Part shown: piece by piece, positions 1-6,899 of the stretch | Layout of the letters: every line of letters starts with the position of its first letter | Numbering within the stretch: position 1 is the first letter of the stretch | NCBI GenBank assembly: GCA_965220955.1 | Contig: CBDCRK010000042.1 | Span: 1-36,071 of the forward strand | Source: CBDCRK01 sp965220955 | Lineage (GTDB): Bacteria > Desulfobacterota > Binatia > Bin18 > CBDCRK01 | Length of the DNA stretch: 36,071 nt | Direction of reading: 5' to 3' | Made by a program: the position numbers and the translations under genes | The notes under the pieces: model-generated | What the model was told of the DNA's origin: nothing | Databases searched by the model: none | The model's input: only the letters and a program-made list of their open reading frames with translations

Positions 1-25
1 GGAAAAGAGTTAGGAGAACTATAAA

Positions 26-685
26 ATGCCTCACTGGCGAGACCGGCTTTCTCCGGCGCGGCAGCGCATCTATGATAAGAGCGCAGCTATTACTTCTATT
101 CGCCTGCGTCCTTCAACCGAGCTTTTACAAACGACCGCAGCCCTACCCGAGGCGCTGAAGCAAAATGACCGCACGCGAGTACAAGGACTCACGCAGAAAA
201 TCGTCAATGAGATTTGCCGCTCTCTTAACGTGCCAAGTGTGAAAGTCCAAGTCGAAGGGGTTCGGCCTTCTAATGCTAGCGGGGAGCTCCATGGGCTTTA
301 CACCCAATATGATGGTAGCCGGACGGATACCGTCAAGGTGTGGATGCGCACGGCTAAACGAGAGCAAGTGGTAGCGTTTAAAACCTTTCTCCGCACCCTC
401 CTGCATGAGGTCTGCCACCATCTTGATTACACTTACTTCCGTCTACCCGACTCTTTGCACACCGAGGGATTTTTCCAGAGGGAATCCAGCTTGTTCTACA
501 CCATGGTCCAACCGGCTAAAGGCAAGAGAGCCGTGAAAACAGATCCCTCCCCCCCTCTGTCACAGGAGAGTCCTAACCCCTTCCCTGCCAGCAGTCTCTC
601 CGAGTATGTGGCCGCGTACATCAACCAACGCAAAACCCCCTCTTCACCATCCGCAAAATCTTACGCATTGACAAGCCCCAAATGA
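26..685 (+). CDS. Small HExxH zinc-metallopeptidase-like protein, function unknown
   Basis: This 219-residue protein carries HEVCHH at about residues 127-132, an HExxH zinc-site signature. A downstream H-T-E-G-F-F segment could supply a third metal ligand. The N-terminal 125 residues are helical and charged with no signal peptide or membrane segment, so it is probably cytoplasmic. The C-terminal 60 residues are rich in Pro and Ser and look disordered. The ATG follows AGGAGAAC at a rather long spacing. The general layout resembles small SprT-like or minimal zincin domains, but I do not recognise a named family, and the substrate is unknown. The next gene begins 64 bases later on the same strand, with no clear terminator between them, so co-transcription is possible. 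The metallopeptidase fold is inferred from the motif only. Confidence 0.7.
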   Translation: MPHWRDRLSPARQRIYDKSAAITSIRLRPSTELLQTTAALPEALKQNDRTRVQGLTQKIVNEICRSLNVPSVKVQVEGVRPSNASGELHGLYTQYDGSRTDTVKVWMRTAKREQVVAFKTFLRTLLHEVCHHLDYTYFRLPDSLHTEGFFQRESSLFYTMVQPAKGKRAVKTDPSPPLSQESPNPFPASSLSEYVAAYINQRKTPSSPSAKSYALTSPK

Positions 686-749
686 GCCTTTAAAAACCCC
701 AAAGGGTGCCCCACCGGGCATCTCCTTGTCAAAACAGAAGGGAGAAGAG

Positions 750-2069
750 ATGGCACAAGAGCGGGGCAGTTGGTCTGGAGAGCTGGGCTTTGTACTGGCG
801 GCCATGGGCTCAGCCGTAGGCCTGGGAAACATCTGGAGGTTTTCCTACATCACCGGGCAGTATGGCGGAGCCGCTTTTGTGCTGGTGTATGTGGGCTGTG
901 TCCTGGCAGTCGGGATCCCCATTATGCTGGCCGAATTTCTCATTGGCCGGCGCACCCAGCGCAATCCCATAGGGGCCTTTCGTAATCTGCGACCCCGCTC
1001 CCCCTGGATAGCCACGGGTTGGCTGGGTGTGGTGGGCAGCTTTGTGCTGCTCTCTTTTTACGCAGTGGTGGGGGGATGGGTGCTCCATTATATTGTTCTT
1101 TCCCTCACGGACAGTTTTGCTGGAAAATCCGCCGAGAATATTGGCGGGCTTTTTGCCGCCCTGGTCAGCAGCTCTGCCATGCAGATCTTTTGGCACGGCG
1201 TCTTCATGCTTATCACCATTGCTGTTGTTGCCCGCGGGGTACAAGGCGGTATTGAGAAAGGAAACAAAATCATGATGCCCCTCCTCTTCCTGCTTCTGTG
1301 CTTTTTACTGGTTAACTCTCTACGCACTGAAGGAGTATGGCAAGGCATCGATTTTCTCCTCCGTCCTCGCTGGCAAGATTTAAGCGCCGAGGGTATCTTG
1401 GCGGCTTTGGGGCAGGCTTTCTTTTCTCTGGGCGTGGGGATGGGCACCATGATTACTTATGGGAGTTATCTCAGCCGTGAAACTAACCGTAAAACTAACT
1501 TGGTCCGCTCGGTATTGTATTTGGCTGCCAGCGACACCGGGATTGCCATTCTAGCCGGTTTTGTCATTTTCCCTCTGGTTTTTACTTTCCAGTTAGAGCC
1601 CGGCTCAGGCCCCGGATTGATCTTCCAGACCCTGCCGATTGCTTTCGGCCTTTTGCCTCTAGGTCAGATTGTGGCCATCCTCTTTTTCCTGCTCTTAACC
1701 TTTGCCGCCTTGAGTTCCTCCATCTCTCTGCTGGAAGTTGTGGCAGCCTACTTTATTGATGAACAGGGCTGGAGCCGAGCCCGGGCAAGCTGGGGGCTGG
1801 GAGGCCTCATTTTTCTCTGCGGCATCCCTTCGGCCGTAAGCGAAAATTTTTTGGGACTAATGGATGCCAGCACTAACTATCTCTTACCCCTGGGCGGCCT
1901 TCTGGTGGCCCTCTTTACCGGCTGGGTGCTAAGTAGTAGGGAGAGACGAGAGGAGTTTATGAGCGGGGAGACTCGCCAGATTTCCTATCTGGTCTGGATT
2001 TTTCTTATCCGCTTTATTAGCCCGGTGGCTGTGGCAATCATGCTTCTTGGACCACTAGGACTATTTTAG
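750..2069 (+). CDS. Neurotransmitter:sodium symporter (NSS/SNF) family transporter
   Basis: This is an integral membrane protein of 439 residues, about the length of bacterial NSS proteins such as LeuT and MhsT, with roughly 11-12 hydrophobic segments. TM1 carries the family signature GSAVGLGNIWRF (about residues 20-31), which includes the unwound Na+/substrate-binding stretch. The family couples Na+ entry to uptake of amino acids or related amines; the substrate here cannot be read from sequence. A TTG start 24 bases upstream is possible, but the ATG at 750 has GGGAGAAG just ahead of it and the protein then begins at the normal family position. The gene ends 66 bases before asnS, which has its own promoter-like sequence. 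Confidence 0.92.
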   Translation: MAQERGSWSGELGFVLAAMGSAVGLGNIWRFSYITGQYGGAAFVLVYVGCVLAVGIPIMLAEFLIGRRTQRNPIGAFRNLRPRSPWIATGWLGVVGSFVLLSFYAVVGGWVLHYIVLSLTDSFAGKSAENIGGLFAALVSSSAMQIFWHGVFMLITIAVVARGVQGGIEKGNKIMMPLLFLLLCFLLVNSLRTEGVWQGIDFLLRPRWQDLSAEGILAALGQAFFSLGVGMGTMITYGSYLSRETNRKTNLVRSVLYLAASDTGIAILAGFVIFPLVFTFQLEPGSGPGLIFQTLPIAFGLLPLGQIVAILFFLLLTFAALSSSISLLEVVAAYFIDEQGWSRARASWGLGGLIFLCGIPSAVSENFLGLMDASTNYLLPLGGLLVALFTGWVLSSRERREEFMSGETRQISYLVWIFLIRFISPVAVAIMLLGPLGLF

Positions 2070-2076
2070 AACAGAG

Positions 2077-2104
2077 TTGCCCTTCTTCTCCCTTGTGCTA
2101 TAGT
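2077..2104 (+). promoter_or_regulatory. Candidate sigma70-type promoter for asnS
   Basis: TTGCCC (2077-2082) and TATAGT (2099-2104) are separated by 16 bases in the short gap before asnS. Transcription would begin around 2111, giving a leader of about 25 bases containing the AGGAGG ribosome site at 2121-2126. The assignment rests on sequence match only. Confidence 0.45.
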
Positions 2105-2135
2105 TACAAGTAAAGACACCAGGAGGAGAGCAGCT

Positions 2136-3431
2136 ATGCCGCTGTGGGTCTATATTGAGAACGTCTCGCAACATGAGGGCCAGGAGGTCACCCTCAAGGG
2201 CTGGCTCTATAACCGACGCTCCAGTGGAAAGCTTCACTTCCTACAACTACGAGACGGTACCGGCATCCTCCAATGTGTGGTTTTTAAAGGCGAGGTAAGC
2301 GAGGAGATCTTCCAGCGGGCTGACCATCTGCCGCAGGAGACCTCCCTCATAGTTACCGGCACGGTGCGGCCAGATAAACGGTCTCCTGGCGGCTATGAGC
2401 TCTCTGTTAGAGACCTCCAGTTAGTACACTCCGCGCAAGACTATCCCATCACCCCCAAAGAGCATGGGGTGGCCTTCCTTATGGACCACCGCCACCTATG
2501 GCTGCGCTCCTCCAGACAGCAGGCGATCCTGCGGGTGCGCAACGAAATTATCAAAGCCTGCCGCGATTATTTTGATAACCGGGGCTTCACCCTGCTTGAT
2601 GCGCCTGTCTTCACTCCAGCCTCATGCGAAGGAACAACTACCCTCTTTGCCGTGGATTATTTTGGCGATCAAGCCTACCTTACGCAGAGCGGCCAGCTCT
2701 ATATGGAGGCCGGGGCCATGGCCTTCGGTAAGGTGTACTGTTTTGGCCCAACGTTTAGAGCCGAGAAATCCAAAACCAGACGCCACCTTACAGAGTTTTG
2801 GATGGTAGAGCCAGAAGTAGCCTACTTTGACCTGAACGATGACATGAACTTGGCTGAGGACTTTGTCGAGTATATTATCCAGCGTACCTTGGTCAATCGT
2901 CGCCAGGAGCTAGAGCATCTTGGGCGGGATCTGACAAGACTGGAAAGGGTCAGAAAACCCTTCCCGCGTCTTACCTATGACGAGGCCATTGAGATCCTCA
3001 AACGTCAGGGTGCCCAGATCGAGTGGGGAGCCGATTTCGGCGGGGACGAGGAGACCATCATCTCAGAGGAATTTGCTCGGCCGGTCATGATCCATCGCTA
3101 TCCAGTAGAGTGTAAAGCCTTCTATATGAAGACCGACCCCGAGAACCCGCGACTGGCTCTGTGTGTGGATGTACTTGCGCCTGAGGGCATTGGCGAGATT
3201 ATTGGCGGTGGACAGCGCGAAGACAGCCTTATGGCCCTGGAGGAAAAGCTCAGAGCCCATAATTTGCCTATGGAGGCGTTCTCCTGGTATCTAGACCTGC
3301 GTCGTTATGGTTCAGTACCGCACGCCGGCTTTGGTATGGGTATTGAGAGAATGGTTGCCTGGCTCTGTGGTCTGCACCATGTACGTGAAGCCATCCCTTT
3401 TCCCCGGATGCTGGAGCGAGTAACGCCGTGA
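2136..3431 (+). CDS. asnS: Asparaginyl-tRNA synthetase
   Basis: This class IIb aminoacyl-tRNA synthetase of 431 residues charges tRNA-Asn with asparagine in the cytoplasm. It has an N-terminal OB-fold anticodon-binding domain (about residues 5-105, with GWLYNRR and LQLRDGTG) followed by the catalytic core. Motif 2 reads FRAEKSKTRRHLTEFW (from residue 207) and motif 3 is GFGMGIERM near residue 398. The TRRHLTEFWMVE stretch is typical of AsnRS rather than AspRS. The start is well supported by AGGAGG ten bases upstream of the ATG. Length and motifs are intact. It appears to be a single-gene unit with its own promoter, convergent with the gnd strand. Confidence 0.96.
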   Translation: MPLWVYIENVSQHEGQEVTLKGWLYNRRSSGKLHFLQLRDGTGILQCVVFKGEVSEEIFQRADHLPQETSLIVTGTVRPDKRSPGGYELSVRDLQLVHSAQDYPITPKEHGVAFLMDHRHLWLRSSRQQAILRVRNEIIKACRDYFDNRGFTLLDAPVFTPASCEGTTTLFAVDYFGDQAYLTQSGQLYMEAGAMAFGKVYCFGPTFRAEKSKTRRHLTEFWMVEPEVAYFDLNDDMNLAEDFVEYIIQRTLVNRRQELEHLGRDLTRLERVRKPFPRLTYDEAIEILKRQGAQIEWGADFGGDEETIISEEFARPVMIHRYPVECKAFYMKTDPENPRLALCVDVLAPEGIGEIIGGGQREDSLMALEEKLRAHNLPMEAFSWYLDLRRYGSVPHAGFGMGIERMVAWLCGLHHVREAIPFPRMLERVTP

Positions 3432-3476
3432 GTGATTTGGCTAACACCCGGGGAGGGCGAGATACCAGCACGGTTA

Positions 3477-3701
3477 TCATTCTGCGTTACAACCAGGCTG
3501 ATACTGAATAAGCCGACCAGTCCTAAGCCGAAGCCACTTCTCAAGCATAAGCCGCGCTTCATCAACGCGTCCCGCTCGGGTCAAAGCCTCAACTAACCAA
3601 AAAGTGCACACGCTGAACGTTCCTTCCATTTCTCTCAGACCGTCAGGAGCAGCTTTATCGACTTCGTAACGATGCACTAGGCTATCGGAAACCAGCTCCG
3701 T
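3477..3701 (-). pseudogene. Remnant of a glycoside hydrolase family 15 (glucoamylase-like) C-terminal part
   Basis: The minus-strand reading TELVSDSLVHRYEV...GTFSVCTFWLVEAL...RVDEARLMLEK matches the conserved C-terminal region of bacterial GH15 glucoamylase/trehalase-like proteins. Only about 60 residues of a protein that is normally around 600 residues remain. The match collapses after MLEK, and a TGA ends the frame at 3477. Upstream, the frame runs into the last codons of gnd in a different phase and meets a stop at about 3741, so the 5' part of the gene is gone. In other genomes a GH15 gene often lies next to gnd/zwf, which suggests deletion of a formerly intact neighbour. There is no ribosome site, and it is not expected to make a functional enzyme. 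Confidence 0.6.
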
Positions 3702-3721
3702 TGTCTTTTTTAAGGGTTCAG

Positions 3722-4705
3722 TTATCCTCCGGTTGGTCGCTCAAGGTGCCCACCGAATTTATGCCGCATGGCCGACAACACTTTCTCGGCGAAGGTATGC
3801 TCCTGCCGCGAGCGAAAGCGCGTGTAAAGCGAGGCTGACAATACGTCGGCTGGAACAGCTTCCTCAATCGCCGCCATAATGGTCCAGCGCCCTTCACCCG
3901 AGTCTTGCACAAAGCCGGTGTATTCAGAAAGTGTTGGGTTTTCAAGCAGTGCGATGGCCGCTAGGTCAAGTAGCCAGGATCCGACCACACTGCCGCGCCG
4001 CCATACCTCAGCAATATCCGCTACATTGAGGTTGTAGCGGTGGTCTTCGGCCAGTGTTGCTGAGTTAGCGTTGCGAAAGATGTCAAAGCCTTCGGCATAC
4101 GCTTGCATTAACCCGTATTCGATACCATTGTGTATCATTTTGACAAAGTGTCCCGCTCCTGACGGGCCGCAGCAAAGATAGCCCTCCTCAGCCGTGCCCT
4201 CCTTGTTCTCGCGTCCAGGGGTCTGTGAAACGTTGCCGCGTCCAGGCGCCAGCGTTTTGAAGATCGGGTCGAGATGTTTGACAATCTCCTCCTCACCACC
4301 AATCATTAAGCAGTACCCCCGGTCCACGCCCCAGATGCCGCCGCTTGTCCCCACGTCCGCATAGTGGATACCCTTTTCTTTCAGCATTTTCGCGCGGCGC
4401 ACGTCATCTTTGTAATAGGAGTTACCACCATCAATAATAATGTCGCCCGCTGCCATACGCTCTGACAGGGCCGCAACCGTCTGCTCTGTTGGTTCACCCG
4501 CCGGCACCATTACCCAAGCCGCTCGAGGCTGGGTCAATTTGCCAACAAACTCGTCCAACGACGCCGTGCCTACGGCACCCTCATTCGCCAACTGCCTCAC
4601 ATTGTCAGCACTCAGGTCGAACACAACACACTGATGTCCATCTCGCATCAACCGCCGCGCCATATTCGCACCCATACGTCCTAAGCCAACCATTCCCAGT
4701 TGCAT
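3722..4705 (-). CDS. gnd: 6-phosphogluconate dehydrogenase, decarboxylating (short NAD-type)
   Basis: This enzyme oxidises and decarboxylates 6-phosphogluconate to ribulose 5-phosphate. The 327 residues fit the short bacterial form, against about 470 for the classical GndA form. The Rossmann motif GLGRMG is at residues 7-12. An acidic residue at the end of the second strand (VVFD, D30) suggests preference for NAD+ over NADP+. Also visible are the DGGNSYYKDD substrate loop, SGGIWGVDRGYCLMIGG, and the HFVKMIHNGIEYG helix with the catalytic Lys near 189. An in-frame ATG lies 14 codons upstream, but AGGAGGTGATAGCC directly precedes the ATG at 4705, which sets the start. The gene is divergent from the transketolase-zwf operon and is followed by a GH15 remnant. 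Confidence 0.94.
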   Translation of the reverse strand: MQLGMVGLGRMGANMARRLMRDGHQCVVFDLSADNVRQLANEGAVGTASLDEFVGKLTQPRAAWVMVPAGEPTEQTVAALSERMAAGDIIIDGGNSYYKDDVRRAKMLKEKGIHYADVGTSGGIWGVDRGYCLMIGGEEEIVKHLDPIFKTLAPGRGNVSQTPGRENKEGTAEEGYLCCGPSGAGHFVKMIHNGIEYGLMQAYAEGFDIFRNANSATLAEDHRYNLNVADIAEVWRRGSVVGSWLLDLAAIALLENPTLSEYTGFVQDSGEGRWTIMAAIEEAVPADVLSASLYTRFRSRQEHTFAEKVLSAMRHKFGGHLERPTGG

Positions 4706-4977
4706 GGCTATCACCTCCTGTTTGAATATTCCTGCGTCCGTATTCACCCCAACTCACTGGCCGGCAAAACTGTATTTGCAACAAAGAGGCAAACTCTGCC
4801 AGCTTAGCCGTCAGTTCGCTTGGGGTTTAATAAAGTATTGGAGAATCTACCTAATCATAAGCCATAAGTTTACTCTATGGAAACAGAAATGGCAAAATGA
4901 CACCAGTCAATCACGCCAGCGTTACCACTAACGCCCAAGTCCTAATACAGTCATTAACCACAACCTGCTCCTTACAT
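4706..4977. other. Intergenic region between divergent gnd and transketolase genes
   Basis: No coding sequence was recognised in this AT-richer gap. It must hold the gnd promoter on the minus strand and upstream control sequence for the tkt operon on the plus strand. Short open frames here have no ribosome site and resemble nothing I know. Confidence 0.6.
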
Positions 4978-5007
4978 TTGACAAATAAACCGAGAATTTA
5001 GTATCTT
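4978..5007 (+). promoter_or_regulatory. Candidate promoter of the transketolase-zwf operon
   Basis: A perfect -35 hexamer TTGACA (4978-4983) is followed after 18 bases by TATCTT (5002-5007). It lies 55 bases upstream of the first ATG of the operon. The -10 box overlaps an inverted repeat, which would allow repressor control. Confidence 0.5.
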
Positions 5008-5027
5008 TTCTCTTGGTTTTATACTAA
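4998..5027. promoter_or_regulatory. Inverted repeat over the tkt promoter, candidate operator
   Basis: TTAGTAT (4998-5004) and ATACTAA (5021-5027) are perfect 7-base inverted arms separated by 16 bases. The left arm overlaps the proposed -10 box and the right arm lies at the expected transcription start. The position fits a dimeric repressor site. The regulator is unknown and none is encoded nearby. Confidence 0.35.
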
Positions 5028-5061
5028 GTATCATCCTTAACTACCCAAAAAAGAGGAAACT

Positions 5062-5904
5062 ATGAGTGGGCACAACACGGAGGTAGCGCAGCTCAAGAAA
5101 AGGGCTCAGCAGATTCGTCATTTGGTTATTGAGATGCTGGCTGCGGCTGGCTCGGGCCATCCTGGAGGCAGTCTTTCAGCTGCTGACCTTGTCACCTGCC
5201 TCTACTTTAAGGTGATGCGTCACAAGCCAGAGGATCCTGAGTGGGAAGACCGTGACCGCTTCATTTTGTCCAAGGGTCATGCTTGCCCGGTTCTCTATGC
5301 GGCTCTGGCTGAGGCTAACTATATTACCAAAGACCTTCTTACCTCGCTGCGCCGCTTTGGTAGCCCGCTGCAGGGCCATCCTGACCGTCGCAAGTTCGGC
5401 CTCATTGAGGCTTCAACCGGGTCGCTGGGCCTTGGCCTCTCACTAGGCGTAGGCACAGCGCTGGCAGCCCGGCTGCGCGGGAGCCCGTCACGCACCTATG
5501 TGATGCTGGGCGATGGCGAATGCGAAGAGGGCCAGATCTGGGAAGCAGCCATGTTTGCCGCTCACCAAAAGCTGGGCAACCTCTGCACCATTGTGGATTA
5601 CAACCGTCTACAGCTTGATGCCAGCGTGGAGGAGATTACCAGCCTGGAACCCCTGGCGGATAAATGGCGCTCGTTTCAGTGGCATGTCCTGGAAATTGAC
5701 GGTCACAACTATGAACAGATCCTTAGTGCTTTTGACCAAGCCCAGCAGGTAGCAGATAAGCCTACGGTCATTGTTGCGACCACGATCAAGGGTAAAGGGG
5801 TTTCATATATGGAGAACCAGATTAAATATCATGGCAGCGTACCTGATAAGCCTGATCAGATCCAGCAGGCTCTACAGGAGCTTACCGGTGAGGTGGGGTC
5901 ATGA
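5062..5904 (+). CDS. Transketolase, N-terminal (ThDP-binding) subunit
   Basis: This is the first half of a split transketolase, 280 residues, the normal length for the separate alpha subunit. Transketolase moves two-carbon units between sugar phosphates in the non-oxidative pentose phosphate pathway. The thiamine diphosphate/Mg2+ motif begins GDGECEEGQ at residue 150 and runs to DYN, with conserved GHPGGSLS near the N-terminus and SKGHACPVLYAAL. The ATG follows GAGGAAAC. The stop overlaps the start of the C-terminal subunit by four bases (ATGA), which indicates translational coupling and equimolar production. Split transketolases are common in thermophiles, Firmicutes, Chloroflexota and many uncultured bacteria. 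Confidence 0.95.
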   Translation: MSGHNTEVAQLKKRAQQIRHLVIEMLAAAGSGHPGGSLSAADLVTCLYFKVMRHKPEDPEWEDRDRFILSKGHACPVLYAALAEANYITKDLLTSLRRFGSPLQGHPDRRKFGLIEASTGSLGLGLSLGVGTALAARLRGSPSRTYVMLGDGECEEGQIWEAAMFAAHQKLGNLCTIVDYNRLQLDASVEEITSLEPLADKWRSFQWHVLEIDGHNYEQILSAFDQAQQVADKPTVIVATTIKGKGVSYMENQIKYHGSVPDKPDQIQQALQELTGEVGS

Positions 5905-6890
5905 TCAAACGCTGGCCGACCAAGTGGGAGCTGGGTATGGCCACGCGCGAGGCTTATGGGCATGCGCTGGCCGAACTGGGGGACAAGAATCCTAAGATTG
6001 TAGTTCTTGACGCGGACCTCTCCAAGTCCACTTATACCTCGATCTTCGGCAAAAAACATAAAGAACGTTTCTTTGACGTGGGTATTGCCGAGGCAAACAT
6101 GTGTTCCATTGCTGCGGGACTGGCCATGGGAGGCTTTATCCCCTTTGCTTCGAGTTTTGCCTCCTTTCTTATGTGTAAAGGATACGAACAGCTCCGTATT
6201 TGCTGTGCCTATATGGAGGTGAATGCCAACTTTGTTGGCTCCCATAGTGGAATCAGCCTGGGTGAGGATGGCCCCTCGCAGCAATCGATCGAAGACATGG
6301 CCTTGGCTTGTTGTCTGCCCGGGTTTACCGTTGCTGCTCCCGCCGATGAGGTGGCAACCAAAGCTCTAGTGCAGGCAGCCGCCGAACACTATGGACCGGT
6401 CTATATCCGCGTTGGTAGGCCCAAGGCTTCACGGATCTACGCACCAGGAGAACGTTTCTCGTTTGGTCGGGCCAAGACCCTCTCCGATGGGGACGACGTT
6501 ACCGTCATTGCTAACGGTCTTATGGTGGCCCTTGCTTGCCGGGCAGCAGAGCTGGCTGAGCGCAAGGGAATTCATGTACGGGTTATTGATTGCCACACGG
6601 CCAAACCGCTCGATGAGGCGACCCTGGAGATAGCCGCTGAAGAAACCGGAGCCATAGTGGTAGCCGAGGAGCATCTCAGCCGTCCCGGACTTGGCTCGCT
6701 CATAGCGCAGGCGGTGACCAGCCGCCATCCTGTACCTATGGAGTTTGTTGGCCTGCCTGACACTTTTGCTGAGTCGGGTACTCCCGATGAGTTGTTTCGG
6801 GAGTTTGGCCTTACTGTCGAGCACATCCTGGGCGCGTTACTAACGGCAGTCCGGCGTAAAGAGAAGCGGCAGACTACCGTGCCCAGGTAG
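5901..6890 (+). CDS. Transketolase, C-terminal (pyrimidine-binding) subunit
   Basis: This second half of the split transketolase has 329 residues. It contains the pyrimidine-binding domain (VVLDADLSKST, RFFDVGIAEANM with the Glu that activates ThDP, and SHSGISLGEDGPSQQ) and the C-terminal transketolase domain (VTVIANG, VIDCHTAKPLD, GLPDTFAESGTPDEL). It completes the active site together with the preceding subunit in a heterotetramer. Translation starts inside the stop of the upstream gene (ATGA). It resembles 1-deoxyxylulose-5-phosphate synthase in its C-terminal half, but length and pairing point to transketolase. Confidence 0.95.
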   Translation: MIKRWPTKWELGMATREAYGHALAELGDKNPKIVVLDADLSKSTYTSIFGKKHKERFFDVGIAEANMCSIAAGLAMGGFIPFASSFASFLMCKGYEQLRICCAYMEVNANFVGSHSGISLGEDGPSQQSIEDMALACCLPGFTVAAPADEVATKALVQAAAEHYGPVYIRVGRPKASRIYAPGERFSFGRAKTLSDGDDVTVIANGLMVALACRAAELAERKGIHVRVIDCHTAKPLDEATLEIAAEETGAIVVAEEHLSRPGLGSLIAQAVTSRHPVPMEFVGLPDTFAESGTPDELFREFGLTVEHILGALLTAVRRKEKRQTTVPR

Positions 6891-6899
6891 GAGAAACTT

